Positions 8,398-18,469 of a stretch of DNA of 64,000 bases are shown here, piece by piece. The stretch is from Sporolactobacillus shoreae (GTDB lineage Bacteria > Bacillota > Bacilli > Bacillales > Sporolactobacillaceae): the NCBI RefSeq assembly GCF_004684935.1, contig NZ_SRJD01000004.1, positions 158,272 to 222,271 on the forward strand, in the 5' to 3' direction. The notes beneath the pieces are model-generated. The model worked only from the letters and a program-made list of their open reading frames with translations, had not been told where the DNA came from and searched no databases. The translations under genes and the position numbers were made by a program. Within the stretch, counting starts at the first letter, position 1, and every line of letters begins with the position of its first letter.

Positions 8398-9152
8398 ATT
8401 AGATAATCCGCAACATTTTTTCCGATCAAAGCCACTGTTATCACGACAAACAGAACCTTTACATAGGAAGAACCTTTTTTGATGGCGAATTTTGCGCCGC
8501 ACCATGAACCGGCGATCAGCGCGGCGGCCATCACAGCACCGATTCTGTAATTGACGTATCCGAGGATAGCAAAAGTGATTAATGCGGCGATATTGCTGCC
8601 AAAGTTCAGAACCTTCGCATTACCGGCTGCACTGATAAAGTCAAAGCCAAGCATCAGGAATGAAAAAATGAGGAATGAGCCCGTTCCGGCACCGAGAAAG
8701 CCGTCGTAAAATCCAATTGAAAAGACAAGGGGAAGAAACCAGGAACTGTTTTTTTTCGTCAGGCCGATGTATGTAGATGAAGCCCCCCACTTTTTCTTTG
8801 TCAGGGTGTAGACAGTCACGGCGCAGAGCAGGGTCAGAATCAGCGGGCGAAGAAGCGATGGCGATAGAAAGTGGACAAGCAGGACGCCGAATGCTGATCC
8901 GATAAAAGACAGCGGAAATAATTTTAAGGTGAGCCCGAGATTAATTTTCCCAGAGCGGATGAAAGTCAGTGTGCTAGTCAGTGATCCCGTGGAACTGGCC
9001 AGTTTATTTGTGCCTAGCGCAATCTGCGGCGGGAGGCCGACCGAAAGCAGTGCCGGGGTGGATATCAGTCCGCCACCGCCCACTACGGAGTCAATGAAGC
9101 CGGATGAAAATCCCGCCGCAAGCAGAAATAAATAAGTCATAAAATCCGTCAC
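8382..9152 (-). CDS. TSUP (TauE/SafE) family membrane transporter
   Basis: A 256-residue integral membrane protein with about eight hydrophobic segments. The duplicated family signature is visible: GFSSGFIDSVVGGGGLISTP in the first half and GFYDGFLGAGTGSFL in the second. TSUP proteins export sulfite, sulfoacetate or other sulfur/organic anions, but substrate cannot be read from sequence. The GTG start has GGAG 11 nt upstream; the in-frame ATG four codons later is too far from any ribosome site. It is tail-to-tail with the TetR gene (16-bp overlap). This is not a gene I know from the B. subtilis locus. Confidence 0.85.
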   Translation of the reverse strand: MTDFMTYLFLLAAGFSSGFIDSVVGGGGLISTPALLSVGLPPQIALGTNKLASSTGSLTSTLTFIRSGKINLGLTLKLFPLSFIGSAFGVLLVHFLSPSLLRPLILTLLCAVTVYTLTKKKWGASSTYIGLTKKNSSWFLPLVFSIGFYDGFLGAGTGSFLIFSFLMLGFDFISAAGNAKVLNFGSNIAALITFAILGYVNYRIGAVMAAALIAGSWCGAKFAIKKGSSYVKVLFVVITVALIGKNVADYLIHLFG

Positions 9153-9373
9153 TGTTCAGCCATCTCCGTTCAATTGCAAAGCCTGTCATGCAGCTGATTA
9201 TAACATTCATGCCTGAATTTGTGCAGTCATTCCCGGATAAGAGACATGATTTCCGGGGAAATGATGTAAAAATCGACGGTTTATTACTTTTTTTACCCTT
9301 AGCAGATGGTTTTTTTGATACAATAGAAAATAATTGGATTCAGGGTTTCATACGAGAATGGGGGAAATTCCGT

Positions 9374-11068
9374 ATGCTTTATTTGGTGATCGGTCTTATT
9401 TTGCTAATTATTCTTATTATCGCCTATAGTACGTGGAGGAGAAGGAAAACGTATGGGGAGATTGATCGTACCGATGCACGGAGGACGGAAATGGCGAACC
9501 GCCCTCTCGCCAACGAACTGGCAAAAGTGAAAGAACTGAAAATGGCTGGAGAGACGGAAAAAAATTTTGAAAAATGGCGTTCCGACTGGGATGGTATTGT
9601 TACGGCTGATCTCCCCTCAATTGAAGAAAGCCTGTTTGAGGCGGAGGAGCTGACTGACAAATATCGTTTCAAGAAGGCGGAACACCTGATCAAAGACTTA
9701 AATGAAAAAATGGATAAAATTGATCTGAAGATCAATGAAATATTAAAGGAACTGAACACCGTTATAGAAAGTGAAAGCAAGAACCGTGAAGATATTACAC
9801 CGATCAAAGAATCCTACCATCGGATCAAAAAACTGATGATCACGAGGCGCAGCCAATTCAGAGAGGCACTTCCTTTGCTCGAGGAGAAAGTGAAACAGAT
9901 TGACGGACAATATCAGAAATACAGTGATGAAACGGATAGTGGAAATTATATAGAGGCGCGGGATGTTTTGCTGCGTGTCAAAACGGCTATTGATACTGTC
10001 GACAAAGAAATCGAACGTGTTCCGGATCTTTATGAAGACATCAGACAAACCATTCCGGATCAGCTCAGGGAACTGCGCCAGGGAAAAGCTGAAATGGAGG
10101 AACAGGGCTATTCTCTCGAACATCTTCAGATTGATACACAGCTTGAGGAGACGGATAAACAGCTGCAGGTACTCGAAGAAGCTGTGGGCAGGCTGGAACT
10201 GGATCAGACTGGCGAGGGCTTAAAAGGAATACATGATCAGCTTGACTGGTTGTACGGACAGCTTGAGAAGGAAGTGTCAAGCCGGAAACAGGTCATCGAA
10301 CTGGCGCCGGAGGTTGAAGCTAAACTGGGCAGCGTCGGTGAACAGCTTCAGGAAGTGTCGACCGCGACGGAGTCTTTCAGGGAAAGTTACCACATTAATG
10401 AGGAAGATTTGAATGCTCAGCGGGAGATTGGCAGAACCTATCAGAAACTGAAAAAAGGTTATTATGAAGCGGATGACCTGCTGAAAAAACACACTGAAGC
10501 TTTTAGTGAGGCTCTCGAACAGCTTAAAGCGATCAGGACAGACATTGAAAATGTTGAGTCGCTGACGGCTGAATTTGATGAAAAAATTAAAACGCTCCGA
10601 AAAGATGAAACAGCGGCAAGGGAAACGATTCGAAAGCTGAGGCACTCACTTTTTGAAACAGGTCGGATGATCAGGCAAAGCAATATTCCCGGAGTCCCTC
10701 AATCTTTTGCGGCGGCGATGGACCAAGCAGGGGAACATTTGAAATTTGTTGATGAAAAGCTGGATGAAAAGCCCTTGAATATGGCGAATGTACAGGAAGC
10801 ATTGAACGACGCGGCGAAAGATACGGAGGATGTCCGGGATCAGGCGCAGACGCTCGTTGATACAGCATCTCTGGCTGAAGAAATGATCCGTTACGGGAAT
10901 CGGTATAGAAGCACTGATCCGCAGATTGACAGCCAGCTGAAAGAAGCGGAAAAATTATTCCGTAATTATGATTATCGGGCTTCAGCCGAGACAGCTGTTA
11001 AAGCGGTTGAAAGGAAAGAACCGAAAATCATGAAACGGTTTGACCTGTACCAAGAGCATCAGGCCTGA
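9374..11068 (+). CDS. ezrA: septation ring formation regulator EzrA
   Basis: A membrane-anchored negative regulator of FtsZ ring assembly that also helps position PBP1 and the divisome at midcell. 564 residues, within a few of the B. subtilis protein. One N-terminal membrane helix (residues 2-22, LYLVIGLILLIILIIAY) is followed by a very long, charged, almost wholly helical cytoplasmic region with spectrin-like repeats. The start is the ATG at 9374 behind GGGGGA; the open frame upstream (from 9188) is not coding-like and lacks a start signal. It is followed by a cysteine desulfurase and thiI, as in B. subtilis. Confidence 0.96.
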   Translation: MLYLVIGLILLIILIIAYSTWRRRKTYGEIDRTDARRTEMANRPLANELAKVKELKMAGETEKNFEKWRSDWDGIVTADLPSIEESLFEAEELTDKYRFKKAEHLIKDLNEKMDKIDLKINEILKELNTVIESESKNREDITPIKESYHRIKKLMITRRSQFREALPLLEEKVKQIDGQYQKYSDETDSGNYIEARDVLLRVKTAIDTVDKEIERVPDLYEDIRQTIPDQLRELRQGKAEMEEQGYSLEHLQIDTQLEETDKQLQVLEEAVGRLELDQTGEGLKGIHDQLDWLYGQLEKEVSSRKQVIELAPEVEAKLGSVGEQLQEVSTATESFRESYHINEEDLNAQREIGRTYQKLKKGYYEADDLLKKHTEAFSEALEQLKAIRTDIENVESLTAEFDEKIKTLRKDETAARETIRKLRHSLFETGRMIRQSNIPGVPQSFAAAMDQAGEHLKFVDEKLDEKPLNMANVQEALNDAAKDTEDVRDQAQTLVDTASLAEEMIRYGNRYRSTDPQIDSQLKEAEKLFRNYDYRASAETAVKAVERKEPKIMKRFDLYQEHQA

Positions 11069-11181
11069 TCTTTCGACAATTGCATCAGGCCATGATAAGA
11101 TTCGGATAAACGTCAGAGAAAGATAATAAAGCCGGAGATACCGGTGTTAAAGCGACAGCTGAAAGGAGTTAACAGTTATAA

Positions 11182-12324
11182 ATGATTTATTTAGATAACA
11201 GTGCAACGACGAAACCGTATTCGGAAGCAATGGATACATATCGGACTGTTTCTGAACAGTTTTTCGCCAATCCGTCCTCGATCCACTCGCTTGGCGGGAA
11301 AAGTGAGTCACTGCTTTCGAAATCTCGTGAGCAGGTGGCACGGCTTCTTGGCGTAGATGACGGAGAGATTGTTTTTACTTCAGGAGGAACAGAGGGCAAT
11401 AATCTGGCTATAAAGGGGGCAGCACTTGCCTATCGCAGCCGTGGCCGCCATCTGATTACGACCTGCGTGGAGCATGCTTCCAGTATGAATGCATTCAGAC
11501 AGCTGGAGGAGATGGGTTTTGAGGTCACTTATCTCCCAGTTGATCATGATGGCCGGATTTCATTTGAAGACTTCAAGAAAGCGTACAGGAAGGATACAAT
11601 CCTCGTCTCGATCATGCATGTGAATAATGAGGTCGGGACAATCCAGCCTGTCAGGGAAATTGGAGAATTTCTGAAAACAAAGCCGACAACTGTTTTTCAT
11701 GTCGATCATGTTCAGGGCTTTGCCAAAGTTCCCCTGCAGCTTAAAAACAGCGGGATTGATCTATGCACCATATCAGGACACAAATTTCACGGACCGAAGG
11801 GGACAGGCATCCTGTATGTCCGTCAGGGAACAGTGATCGCTCCACTCCTTTCAGGTGGGGGACAGGAGGGCGAGAGGCGATCGGGAACGGAAAATCTTCC
11901 CGGTATCGCCGGGATGGTACGGGCGCTCAGAATGACCCTTGAACATGAAAAAGATGGCATTGCTCATTTGTCTGACCTTCAGGCTCAGCTGCGGAAGGGA
12001 CTGTCCGGAATCGAGAATGCCGTCATACACACGCCGGTTTCCGGGGCGGCGCCGCATATCGTAAATGTCTCGCTGAAGGGTATCCGTTCCGAAGTGCTTG
12101 TCCATGCACTTGAGAAGGATGAAATCTATGTGTCGACAAAGTCGGCGTGCTCATCGAAGGATTCCGGAGCCAGTGACATTCTGATGGCAATGGGCATCCC
12201 CGAGGAAGAAGCAGCGCAAGCAATCAGAATCAGTACGGCATTTGAAAATACGAATGAAGAAATCGCTGCCTTTCTTTCCGCACTGGCTGAAAATGTGCAG
12301 CAACTGAAAACAGTCATGAGGTGA
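11182..12324 (+). CDS. cysteine desulfurase (IscS/NifS-like; NifZ position)
   Basis: A PLP enzyme of 380 residues that removes sulfur from cysteine as an enzyme-bound persulfide. Seen: the N-terminal YLDNSATTKP motif, SGHKFHGPKGTG with the PLP-binding lysine, and the persulfide cysteine in STKSACSSKDSG near the C-terminus. It overlaps or abuts thiI. In B. subtilis the paired NifZ-ThiI passes sulfur to tRNA U8 (4-thiouridine), so that is its likely main job rather than general Fe-S assembly. AAAGGAG precedes the ATG. Confidence 0.93.
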   Translation: MIYLDNSATTKPYSEAMDTYRTVSEQFFANPSSIHSLGGKSESLLSKSREQVARLLGVDDGEIVFTSGGTEGNNLAIKGAALAYRSRGRHLITTCVEHASSMNAFRQLEEMGFEVTYLPVDHDGRISFEDFKKAYRKDTILVSIMHVNNEVGTIQPVREIGEFLKTKPTTVFHVDHVQGFAKVPLQLKNSGIDLCTISGHKFHGPKGTGILYVRQGTVIAPLLSGGGQEGERRSGTENLPGIAGMVRALRMTLEHEKDGIAHLSDLQAQLRKGLSGIENAVIHTPVSGAAPHIVNVSLKGIRSEVLVHALEKDEIYVSTKSACSSKDSGASDILMAMGIPEEEAAQAIRISTAFENTNEEIAAFLSALAENVQQLKTVMR

Positions 12325-12329
12325 AATCA

Positions 12330-13529
12330 GTGATTTACGATTATTTAGTGATCCGTTTTGGGGAAATCACACTCAAAGGTAAAAATAAAATGAATTTTGT
12401 CCAGAAGCTTGAAAATGACGTGAAGGACAAGTTAAGCCGTTTTTCTATGCTTGGCATCAAAAGGCATTTTGATGACATTGAAATTCAGCTTAATGGTGAG
12501 GATGCTGATCAGGTTCTCTCGGTTCTGACACGCATTTTTGGTATTCAGAACATTTCATCCGCAATCAAAGTGGAGAATAATCTTGACGCGATGCAGGATG
12601 GGGTGCTTCGCGTCATGAAAGCCGAAAATGGTGTCCGCACATTTAAAATTGCCGCACGCAGAAAAGACAAACGCTTCCCCATTCACGGAAGTGAACTGAA
12701 TCAGGGGCTGGGTGCGTATGTGCTGAAAAACTGTGAAGGTGTTTCTGTTGACGTTCACAATCCCGATATTACACTGCGGGTTGAGGTGGGCTACCACGAG
12801 ACCAGAATCTATGGCCATGAATATGACGGCGCAGGAGGTCTCCCTGTTGGGACAAGCGGCAAAGTGCTACTGATGCTGTCCGGAGGGATCGATAGTCCTG
12901 TCGCCGGCTACCTGCTCGCAAAACGCGGAGCCACGGTCGAAGCCATACACTTTCAGAGTCCGCCGTACACCAGCGACCGTGCAAAGCAGAAGGTGATCGA
13001 TCTGACCAAAAAAATTCAATCCTTCGGTGGAACGGTCAGGCTTCATCTTGTACCTTTTACAAAAGCCCAGCTGGCGATCCGCGACGCCGTTCCAGAAGAT
13101 TACAGAATTACAATTATGAGGCGGCTGATGTTCCGCATTGCTGAAAAACTGGCGGAGAAGACGGGGGCTCTGGCGCTTGCGACGGGTGAAAGCTTGGGAC
13201 AGGTAGCCAGCCAGACGATGGAAAGCATGAATACGATCAATCAGGTAACCGATCTTCCCGTTTTAAGGCCGCTGATTACAATGGATAAACTGGATATCGC
13301 TAGAATTGCGAAACAAATTGACACTTATGAAATATCAATCCGTCCTTACGAAGACTGCTGCACTATTTTTCTTCCGAAGGCGCCAAGAACCAAACCGGAC
13401 AGACTGCATGCCGAACGGTTTGAAAAGTCCTTTGATGTGGAAGCCTTGACAGATGAGGCTGTTAACGGAATCGAGACTCTGACGGTCACATCTGAAGACC
13501 TTGAGGATGCTTTCAGCGATCTGTTGTGA
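12330..13529 (+). CDS. thiI: tRNA 4-thiouridine synthase ThiI
   Basis: A 399-residue enzyme that adenylates U8 of tRNA and inserts sulfur. It has an N-terminal ferredoxin-like/THUMP region (about 1-165) and a PP-loop ATPase with LMLSGGIDSPVAGYLLAKRG. There is no C-terminal rhodanese domain, as in Bacillota ThiI, so sulfur must come from the adjacent desulfurase. Of two GTG codons, the one at 12330 was chosen because AGGTGA lies 5-6 nt upstream and the resulting N-terminus (MIYDYLVIRFGEIT) matches family length; the earlier GTG (12321) overlaps the previous stop codon. Translational coupling with the desulfurase is likely. Confidence 0.93.
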   Translation: MIYDYLVIRFGEITLKGKNKMNFVQKLENDVKDKLSRFSMLGIKRHFDDIEIQLNGEDADQVLSVLTRIFGIQNISSAIKVENNLDAMQDGVLRVMKAENGVRTFKIAARRKDKRFPIHGSELNQGLGAYVLKNCEGVSVDVHNPDITLRVEVGYHETRIYGHEYDGAGGLPVGTSGKVLLMLSGGIDSPVAGYLLAKRGATVEAIHFQSPPYTSDRAKQKVIDLTKKIQSFGGTVRLHLVPFTKAQLAIRDAVPEDYRITIMRRLMFRIAEKLAEKTGALALATGESLGQVASQTMESMNTINQVTDLPVLRPLITMDKLDIARIAKQIDTYEISIRPYEDCCTIFLPKAPRTKPDRLHAERFEKSFDVEALTDEAVNGIETLTVTSEDLEDAFSDLL

Positions 13530-13651
13530 AGCTGTTATAAGCTATATTTGACAGCTAAATCGACACGTCTTTGTTGAAATAATTACCACCTCCCTTTTTG
13601 TATGCCTCTAATCGTGTCTGCACATGATAATGGCACAAGGAGGTGAGAAAC

Positions 13652-13852
13652 ATGGCTGAAAATAACAGCAACAAAATTCTGGTTCCGGGTGCTGAACAGG
13701 CTCTTGAACAGATGAAGACTGAAATTGCTTCCGAATTTGGTGTCCATCTGGGCCCGGATACGACTTCACGTGCCAATGGTTCTGTTGGTGGTGAGATTAC
13801 TAAACGTCTCGTAGCGACTGCGCAGCAGCAGCTTGGCGGAAAAGCATTTTAA
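13652..13852 (+). CDS. sspA: alpha/beta-type small acid-soluble spore protein
   Basis: A 66-residue SASP that coats and protects forespore DNA and is degraded at germination. The GPR protease recognition motif TEIASEFGV is intact at about residues 23-31, and the second conserved block [18 protein letters not shown] is complete. The ATG follows AAGGAGGTGAGAAAC. A sigma-G-like pair (TGTATG at 13599, CATGATA at 13623) is present but would leave almost no leader, so it is uncertain. The position after thiI is that of sspA in B. subtilis; other alpha/beta SASP paralogs cannot be excluded. Clear evidence of an endospore former. Confidence 0.93.
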   Translation: MAENNSNKILVPGAEQALEQMKTEIASEFGVHLGPDTTSRANGSVGGEITKRLVATAQQQLGGKAF

Positions 13853-13870
13853 TGACAAATATATTTAAAG

Positions 13871-13896
13871 AAGGGCGGCCACAGCCGCCCTTTTTC
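13871..13896 (+). terminator. SASP gene terminator
   Basis: GGGCGGC/GCCGCCC, 7-bp perfect stem with a 4-nt loop, then TTTTT. Confidence 0.95.
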
Positions 13897-13930
13897 ATAT
13901 TTTGGGGAAAAGTCAGCTAAAATGACTGTA

Positions 13931-13959
13931 TTGACTTCTATAGAAATTTACACTACAAT
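13931..13959 (+). promoter_or_regulatory. sigma-A promoter of the his operon
   Basis: TTGACT (13931-13936), 17-nt spacer, TACAAT (13954-13959), about 140 nt before hisZ. Near consensus. Confidence 0.82.
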
Positions 13960-13996
13960 ACACATTACATACTTTATCATACTAGCGAAGTAAAGC

Positions 13997-14040
13997 GAAA
14001 TGCGGAATGCAGAATCAGGAAAAGTCTCAATCCGCATTTC
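13997..14040 (+). promoter_or_regulatory. perfect inverted repeat in the his leader
   Basis: GAAATGCGGA and TCCGCATTTC form a perfect 10-bp inverted repeat around 24 nt, inside the predicted 5' leader of hisZ. No U tract follows, so it is not an intrinsic terminator as it stands; it could be an operator or an RNA element. Confidence 0.55.
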
Positions 14041-14101
14041 ATCGTAATGATCAATAGACAAATGACAAAGAGAGAAAGCTGTGGAGAAGGAGGAACGACT
14101 A

Positions 14102-15301
14102 ATGACCCAACCCTATATGTTTGAAAAACCGCTCGGTCTGCGTGATTTGCTCCCATCGGCGCAAAGGGCGATTGCAAGACTGGAGAACATTTTTCAGCAG
14201 GAGCTGCAGCGCTGGGGCTATGACTTTCTGCAGACCCCCGCACTGGAATATGCGGAAACGGTGGGACGCGCTTCAGCGATAGAGGACAGCCAGCTTTTTA
14301 AATTTCTGGATGCTGAAGGTCACCCTGTAGTGCTGAGGCCAGACATGACTACCCCCATCGCGCGGATTGCCGCTTCGAGCCTTCGGAAGGAGCCGCTTCC
14401 TCTTCGGCTTGCCTATACAACGGCTTTGTACCGGAGTCAGAAAAAGGAAGGTGGGCATCCGAGCGAGTTCGAACAGACCGGAGCGGAATTAATCGGTGAC
14501 GCGACGGCATACGCGGATGTCGAAATCATTTCGCTGATGATTGCTCTTCTTCAGAAAACCGGAATTGATTCGATCAGGCTAGCGATCGGCCATGTAGGGT
14601 TTGTCAATGCCTTTTTTTATGATATTGTGAAGGATAAGAAAACAGTCGGTCAACTTAGAAACCTGCTTTACAATAAAAACGATGTGGGTTTTCGTGAATA
14701 TGTGGCTTCACTTGAATTACCGGACGAATCGGCTCGAAAACTGAACGCATTTATTGACTCCAGAAGGCTTAATAATGATGAGACATTGGACTATCTGGAG
14801 TCACTGACGTCCGGATCGGCGATACCTGTGCATTCTTATTATCAAAATATTTTGGAACTTGTAGATCTCCTGAAAACAGATCACCTGGAAGGGAAAATTG
14901 ATCTCGATATCACTCTTGTTCCGCATTTGAACTATTATACCGGGTTTGTTTTCCAGGGTTTCGGCGGAGGTCTTGGCTTTCCGGTAGCAAGCGGCGGGCG
15001 TTATGACGATCTGCTGGCTCAGTTCGACCGTCCGTGTCCGGCGACAGGATTCGGCATCAGGATGGATCGCCTGCTCAGTGCCGCCAGGCAGTCAGGAATT
15101 CAGACGGAACCGCGCAAAAAAGCCGTTATCTTTGATCGCGCGAATGCGGGTCGGGCACTGCTTTTTGCAAATCAGGAAAGAAATAAGGGGAACGCGGTTG
15201 TTCTGCAGCATGCCGATGGTATTGATGACGCGGCTGCCTTCGCTGAACAGTTCGAAACGATCAAAAGATTTTTATCTTCAGACAGAATGGAGACAGAATG
15301 A
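14102..15301 (+). CDS. hisZ: ATP phosphoribosyltransferase regulatory subunit HisZ
   Basis: A 399-residue histidyl-tRNA-synthetase-like protein that activates and gives histidine feedback to the short form of HisG. Class II synthetase-type features are seen ([14 protein letters not shown] near the N-terminus, [13 protein letters not shown], and [11 protein letters not shown]), but it lacks an anticodon-binding tail. The ATG at 14102 follows AAGGAGGAACGACTA; an upstream GTG (14081) lies before this ribosome site. First gene of hisZGDBHAFIE; its stop overlaps the hisG start. The pairing with a 217-residue HisG confirms the HetPRT-type enzyme. Confidence 0.95.
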   Translation: MTQPYMFEKPLGLRDLLPSAQRAIARLENIFQQELQRWGYDFLQTPALEYAETVGRASAIEDSQLFKFLDAEGHPVVLRPDMTTPIARIAASSLRKEPLPLRLAYTTALYRSQKKEGGHPSEFEQTGAELIGDATAYADVEIISLMIALLQKTGIDSIRLAIGHVGFVNAFFYDIVKDKKTVGQLRNLLYNKNDVGFREYVASLELPDESARKLNAFIDSRRLNNDETLDYLESLTSGSAIPVHSYYQNILELVDLLKTDHLEGKIDLDITLVPHLNYYTGFVFQGFGGGLGFPVASGGRYDDLLAQFDRPCPATGFGIRMDRLLSAARQSGIQTEPRKKAVIFDRANAGRALLFANQERNKGNAVVLQHADGIDDAAAFAEQFETIKRFLSSDRMETE

Positions 15302-15951
15302 TGAATGAATCGCGTATAACAGTGGCGATGCCGAAGGGACGCATCTTTGATGACGCCTGCCGCCTTCTGAGAAACGCGGGTTTTTCTCTTCCGGATACCT
15401 TTGAATCAACACGGAAGTTGATACTCGATCTGGATGACGAACCTTTTCGCTTTATACTCGCCAAACCGGTTGACGTTCCAACCTATGTGGAATATGGAGC
15501 TGTTGACATCGGGATTGCCGGTAAAGATGTGCTGCTTGAAAGCGGACGTGATGTCTACGAAATGGTGGATCTCGGCATCAGTAAGTGCCACATGGCTGTT
15601 GCAGGGCTGCCTCAGCATCGAAGCAGCAATCCTTATCTGAAAATCGCAACTAAATATCCGCATATCGCTTCCGATTACTACCGGAAGCGCGGTGAACAGG
15701 TCGATCTGATCGCACTGAACGGTTCGATTGAACTGGCGCCAATTGTCGGGCTGGCGGATGCGATCGTCGATATCGTTTCGACCGGACAGACTCTGAGGGA
15801 GAACGGTCTGGTTGAATTTGACCGGTTGATGGATATCAGCTCACGGTTAATCGTCAATCCGGTCAGCTACCGCCTGAAGAAAAAAGCTATTGATCAAATC
15901 GTGGAAAAAATGATTCGGGCAACGGAGGGGAATAAAGTTGGAATGGATTGA
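15298..15951 (+). CDS. hisG: ATP phosphoribosyltransferase catalytic subunit (short form)
   Basis: The first committed step of histidine synthesis: ATP plus PRPP gives PR-ATP. 217 residues, the short HisG that lacks the C-terminal regulatory domain and needs HisZ. The N-terminus has [16 protein letters not shown]; the PRPP-binding loop appears as [17 protein letters not shown]. Two ATGs in tandem overlap the hisZ stop codon (ATGATG), implying coupled translation. It overlaps hisD by 14 nt. Confidence 0.96.
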   Translation: MMNESRITVAMPKGRIFDDACRLLRNAGFSLPDTFESTRKLILDLDDEPFRFILAKPVDVPTYVEYGAVDIGIAGKDVLLESGRDVYEMVDLGISKCHMAVAGLPQHRSSNPYLKIATKYPHIASDYYRKRGEQVDLIALNGSIELAPIVGLADAIVDIVSTGQTLRENGLVEFDRLMDISSRLIVNPVSYRLKKKAIDQIVEKMIRATEGNKVGMD

Positions 15952-17221
15952 AGATGGGGACCTGGATTTTCTTAAGAAAAGGAAAGTTGAAGCGAAGGAA
16001 GCGGCACAGCAATCCGTTCAATTGATTATTGAAAAAGTAAAGGCAGAGGGCGATCAGGCGATCAGAGCTTTTACAAAAAAATTCGACGGAATCGAACTGA
16101 CGGATCTTCGTGTCAGTGAGAAAGAGGTAGAGGAGGCTGCCGCCCGCGTTCCTCAGGAGGTGCGCCGGGCAATCAGCCAGGCGGCAGCAAATATCCGGGC
16201 CTTTCATGAGAAACAGATGCCGGAATCGTGGACGGAAACGGTTGAAGACGGTGTTCTGCTTGGTCAAAAAGTAACACCTCTGGATTCTGTAGGTATCTAT
16301 GTTCCGGGCGGCACCGCCTGCTATCCTTCCTCCGTGCTGATGGGCGCGATTCCGGCACTGGTTGCTGGTGTTGGACGTGTTGTCCTGATATCCCCACCGC
16401 AGAAAAATGGATTAATAGCCGACGGTGTCCTTGCAGCTGCCCGTGAAATCGGCATCACCGAGATCTATCAGGCCGGCGGTGCCCAGGCTATTGCCGCGCT
16501 TGCTTACGGTACCGAAACGATCCGGCCAGTTGATAAAATTGTCGGGCCTGGGAACCTGTATGTTATGCTGGCAAAAAAACAAGTGTTCGGCGATGTGGCC
16601 ATCGACAGCCTTGCCGGTCCTAGTGAGATCGCAGTTCTTGCCGATGATTCGGCCCATCCCTCCTGGGTTGCCGCTGATTTGCTGTCCCAGGCTGAGCATG
16701 ACAAAATGTCGATGCCGGTATTGATTACCCCTTCGCGGTCTCTTGCAGAGGAGGTCGACAAGGAAGTGGAACGTCAGCTGGAAACATTGCCGCGTCGTGA
16801 CATTGCGGAACCATCGATTGAAACAGTAGGGAAAATCGTGCTCGTAAAAGATCTGAAGGAAGCCGCCGAAGCGGTGAACAAAATTGCGCCAGAACATCTG
16901 GAGCTTGCGGTAGCCGATACTGAGTCCGTTTTGCCTCTGATACGCCATGCCGGGGCAATTTTTCTCGGAATGTACAGTTCGGAACCTGTCGGCGACTATT
17001 TTGCCGGCCCGAATCACATCATTCCGACAAACGGTTCCGCTCGCTACGCGAGCCCTCTCGGAGTAGATAGCTTTGTTAAACGCTCCAGCCTGATCAGATA
17101 TACAGATGAAGCACTTCAGAAAAACGGATCAGCGATCGCAGCTTTCGCCCGATATGAGGGACTGGAAGGCCACGCGAGAGCGGTTGAAAAACGTCTGAAA
17201 GGAGCTGCGGTACATGACTGA
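15938..17221 (+). CDS. hisD: histidinol dehydrogenase
   Basis: Catalyses the last two oxidations from L-histidinol to L-histidine with NAD and zinc. 427 residues, normal length. Family blocks visible: [43 protein letters not shown] (zinc-ligand region) and [20 protein letters not shown]. The start is TTG at 15938, 7 nt after GGAGGGG and inside the end of hisG. It overlaps hisB by 8 nt. Confidence 0.96.
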   Translation: MEWIEDGDLDFLKKRKVEAKEAAQQSVQLIIEKVKAEGDQAIRAFTKKFDGIELTDLRVSEKEVEEAAARVPQEVRRAISQAAANIRAFHEKQMPESWTETVEDGVLLGQKVTPLDSVGIYVPGGTACYPSSVLMGAIPALVAGVGRVVLISPPQKNGLIADGVLAAAREIGITEIYQAGGAQAIAALAYGTETIRPVDKIVGPGNLYVMLAKKQVFGDVAIDSLAGPSEIAVLADDSAHPSWVAADLLSQAEHDKMSMPVLITPSRSLAEEVDKEVERQLETLPRRDIAEPSIETVGKIVLVKDLKEAAEAVNKIAPEHLELAVADTESVLPLIRHAGAIFLGMYSSEPVGDYFAGPNHIIPTNGSARYASPLGVDSFVKRSSLIRYTDEALQKNGSAIAAFARYEGLEGHARAVEKRLKGAAVHD

Positions 17222-17807
17222 CCGATCAGGAACAATTGAACGCAATACATCTGAAACACAAATCAAGTTAAACTTCTCAGTTGATGGGGACGGAAATTCA
17301 AAGCTGGAAACCGGAGTGCCTTTTCTGACACACATGCTGACGCTGTTCGCCAAACACGGACAGTTCAGCCTCACAGTAGAGGCACATGGAGACACTGAGG
17401 TTGATGATCACCATACGACTGAAGATATTGCTATCTGTCTGGGGCAGGCGATCCGTCAGGCACTTGGGGACAAGGCGGGAATTAATCGATATGGCTACGC
17501 GATCGTTCCAATGGATGAGGCGCTTTCTGAAGTGGTGATTGATCTCAGCGATCGGCCCGCCTTCGTTTTCCACGGGACGCTGCCGGCGCAGAAAGTCGGC
17601 ACGTTTGATACGGAACTGGTTACTGAATTTCTTGACAAGCTTTCGATCGAAGCGCGGATGAATCTTCACGTCAACGTCCGCTATGGAGAGAATGCGCATC
17701 ACGTTATTGAATCCATTTTCAAGGCCCTGGGACGCGCCCTTGACGCCGCTACCCTTAAAAATTCAAGGATTCAAGGGGTCCTTTCAACGAAAGGAACATT
17801 AGGATGA
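17214..17807 (+). CDS. hisB: imidazoleglycerol-phosphate dehydratase
   Basis: Dehydrates IGP to imidazole-acetol phosphate, a manganese enzyme. 197 residues, the monofunctional form without a phosphatase domain. The duplicated metal-binding motifs are present: [15 protein letters not shown] and [18 protein letters not shown]. The ATG sits within the last codons of hisD and the stop overlaps hisH (ATGA). No hisC or histidinol-phosphatase gene is in this operon, so those steps must be encoded elsewhere. Confidence 0.96.
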   Translation: MTDRSGTIERNTSETQIKLNFSVDGDGNSKLETGVPFLTHMLTLFAKHGQFSLTVEAHGDTEVDDHHTTEDIAICLGQAIRQALGDKAGINRYGYAIVPMDEALSEVVIDLSDRPAFVFHGTLPAQKVGTFDTELVTEFLDKLSIEARMNLHVNVRYGENAHHVIESIFKALGRALDAATLKNSRIQGVLSTKGTLG

Positions 17808-18469
17808 TCGGAATTGTCGATTACGGCATGGGAAACTTATACAGCCTCAGCCGTGCTCTAATCCGCCTTGATGAACCCTATTTCATCAGCGACAGCGCGG
17901 AGAAGCTGGACCAGGCGGATGGGCTGATCCTTCCCGGTGTCGGCGCGTTCAAGGATGCCATGGCGCTGCTGAATGAGAAAGAGTTGACTAGGTTCCTGCG
18001 TGATTATGCGGATAAAAAGCCTCTGCTCGGCATCTGTCTCGGCATGCAGCTTCTATTTGATGAGAGCGAGGAAGGCGGACTGAACCGCGGGCTTGGGCTT
18101 CTCCAGGGGCGCGTAGTGCGTTTCAGCGGAACCGTCGGCAGCAGTGAACACTATAAAGTCCCGCATATGGGATGGAATACGCTCGATTTTAAAAATTCGG
18201 ATTCACCGCTTCTGAGGGGTCTGGATCCTGATTATGCTTATTTTGTCCATTCTTATTATGCTGTCACTGACAGCCCTTCTATTCTGATCGCAACCGCGGA
18301 TTATCATGGGCAGGTGCCTGCCGTCGTGGGCAGCGGCCATATTTTTGGGACACAGTTTCATCCGGAGAAAAGCGGCCCTTTTGGACAGGTTCTACTGGAA
18401 AATTATCTTCGTTTTGTCAAAAGGGCGCAAGACTCGGAGCTACTTCATGACGGCAGGGGGAATGCCTGA
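17804..18469 (+). CDS. hisH: imidazole glycerol phosphate synthase, glutaminase subunit
   Basis: A class I glutamine amidotransferase that supplies ammonia to HisF. 221 residues. The catalytic triad is readable: Cys in [14 protein letters not shown], and His and Glu in [10 protein letters not shown]. Overlaps of 4 nt with hisB and 1 nt with hisA fit a tightly coupled operon. Confidence 0.96.
   Translation: MIGIVDYGMGNLYSLSRALIRLDEPYFISDSAEKLDQADGLILPGVGAFKDAMALLNEKELTRFLRDYADKKPLLGICLGMQLLFDESEEGGLNRGLGLLQGRVVRFSGTVGSSEHYKVPHMGWNTLDFKNSDSPLLRGLDPDYAYFVHSYYAVTDSPSILIATADYHGQVPAVVGSGHIFGTQFHPEKSGPFGQVLLENYLRFVKRAQDSELLHDGRGNA

Noticed and set aside
13575..13605. TGAAAT / TGTATGC as a sigma-G promoter of the SASP gene
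   Set aside because: The -10 match is poor; an alternative pair (13599/13623) matches better but leaves almost no leader, so no sigma-G promoter was called.
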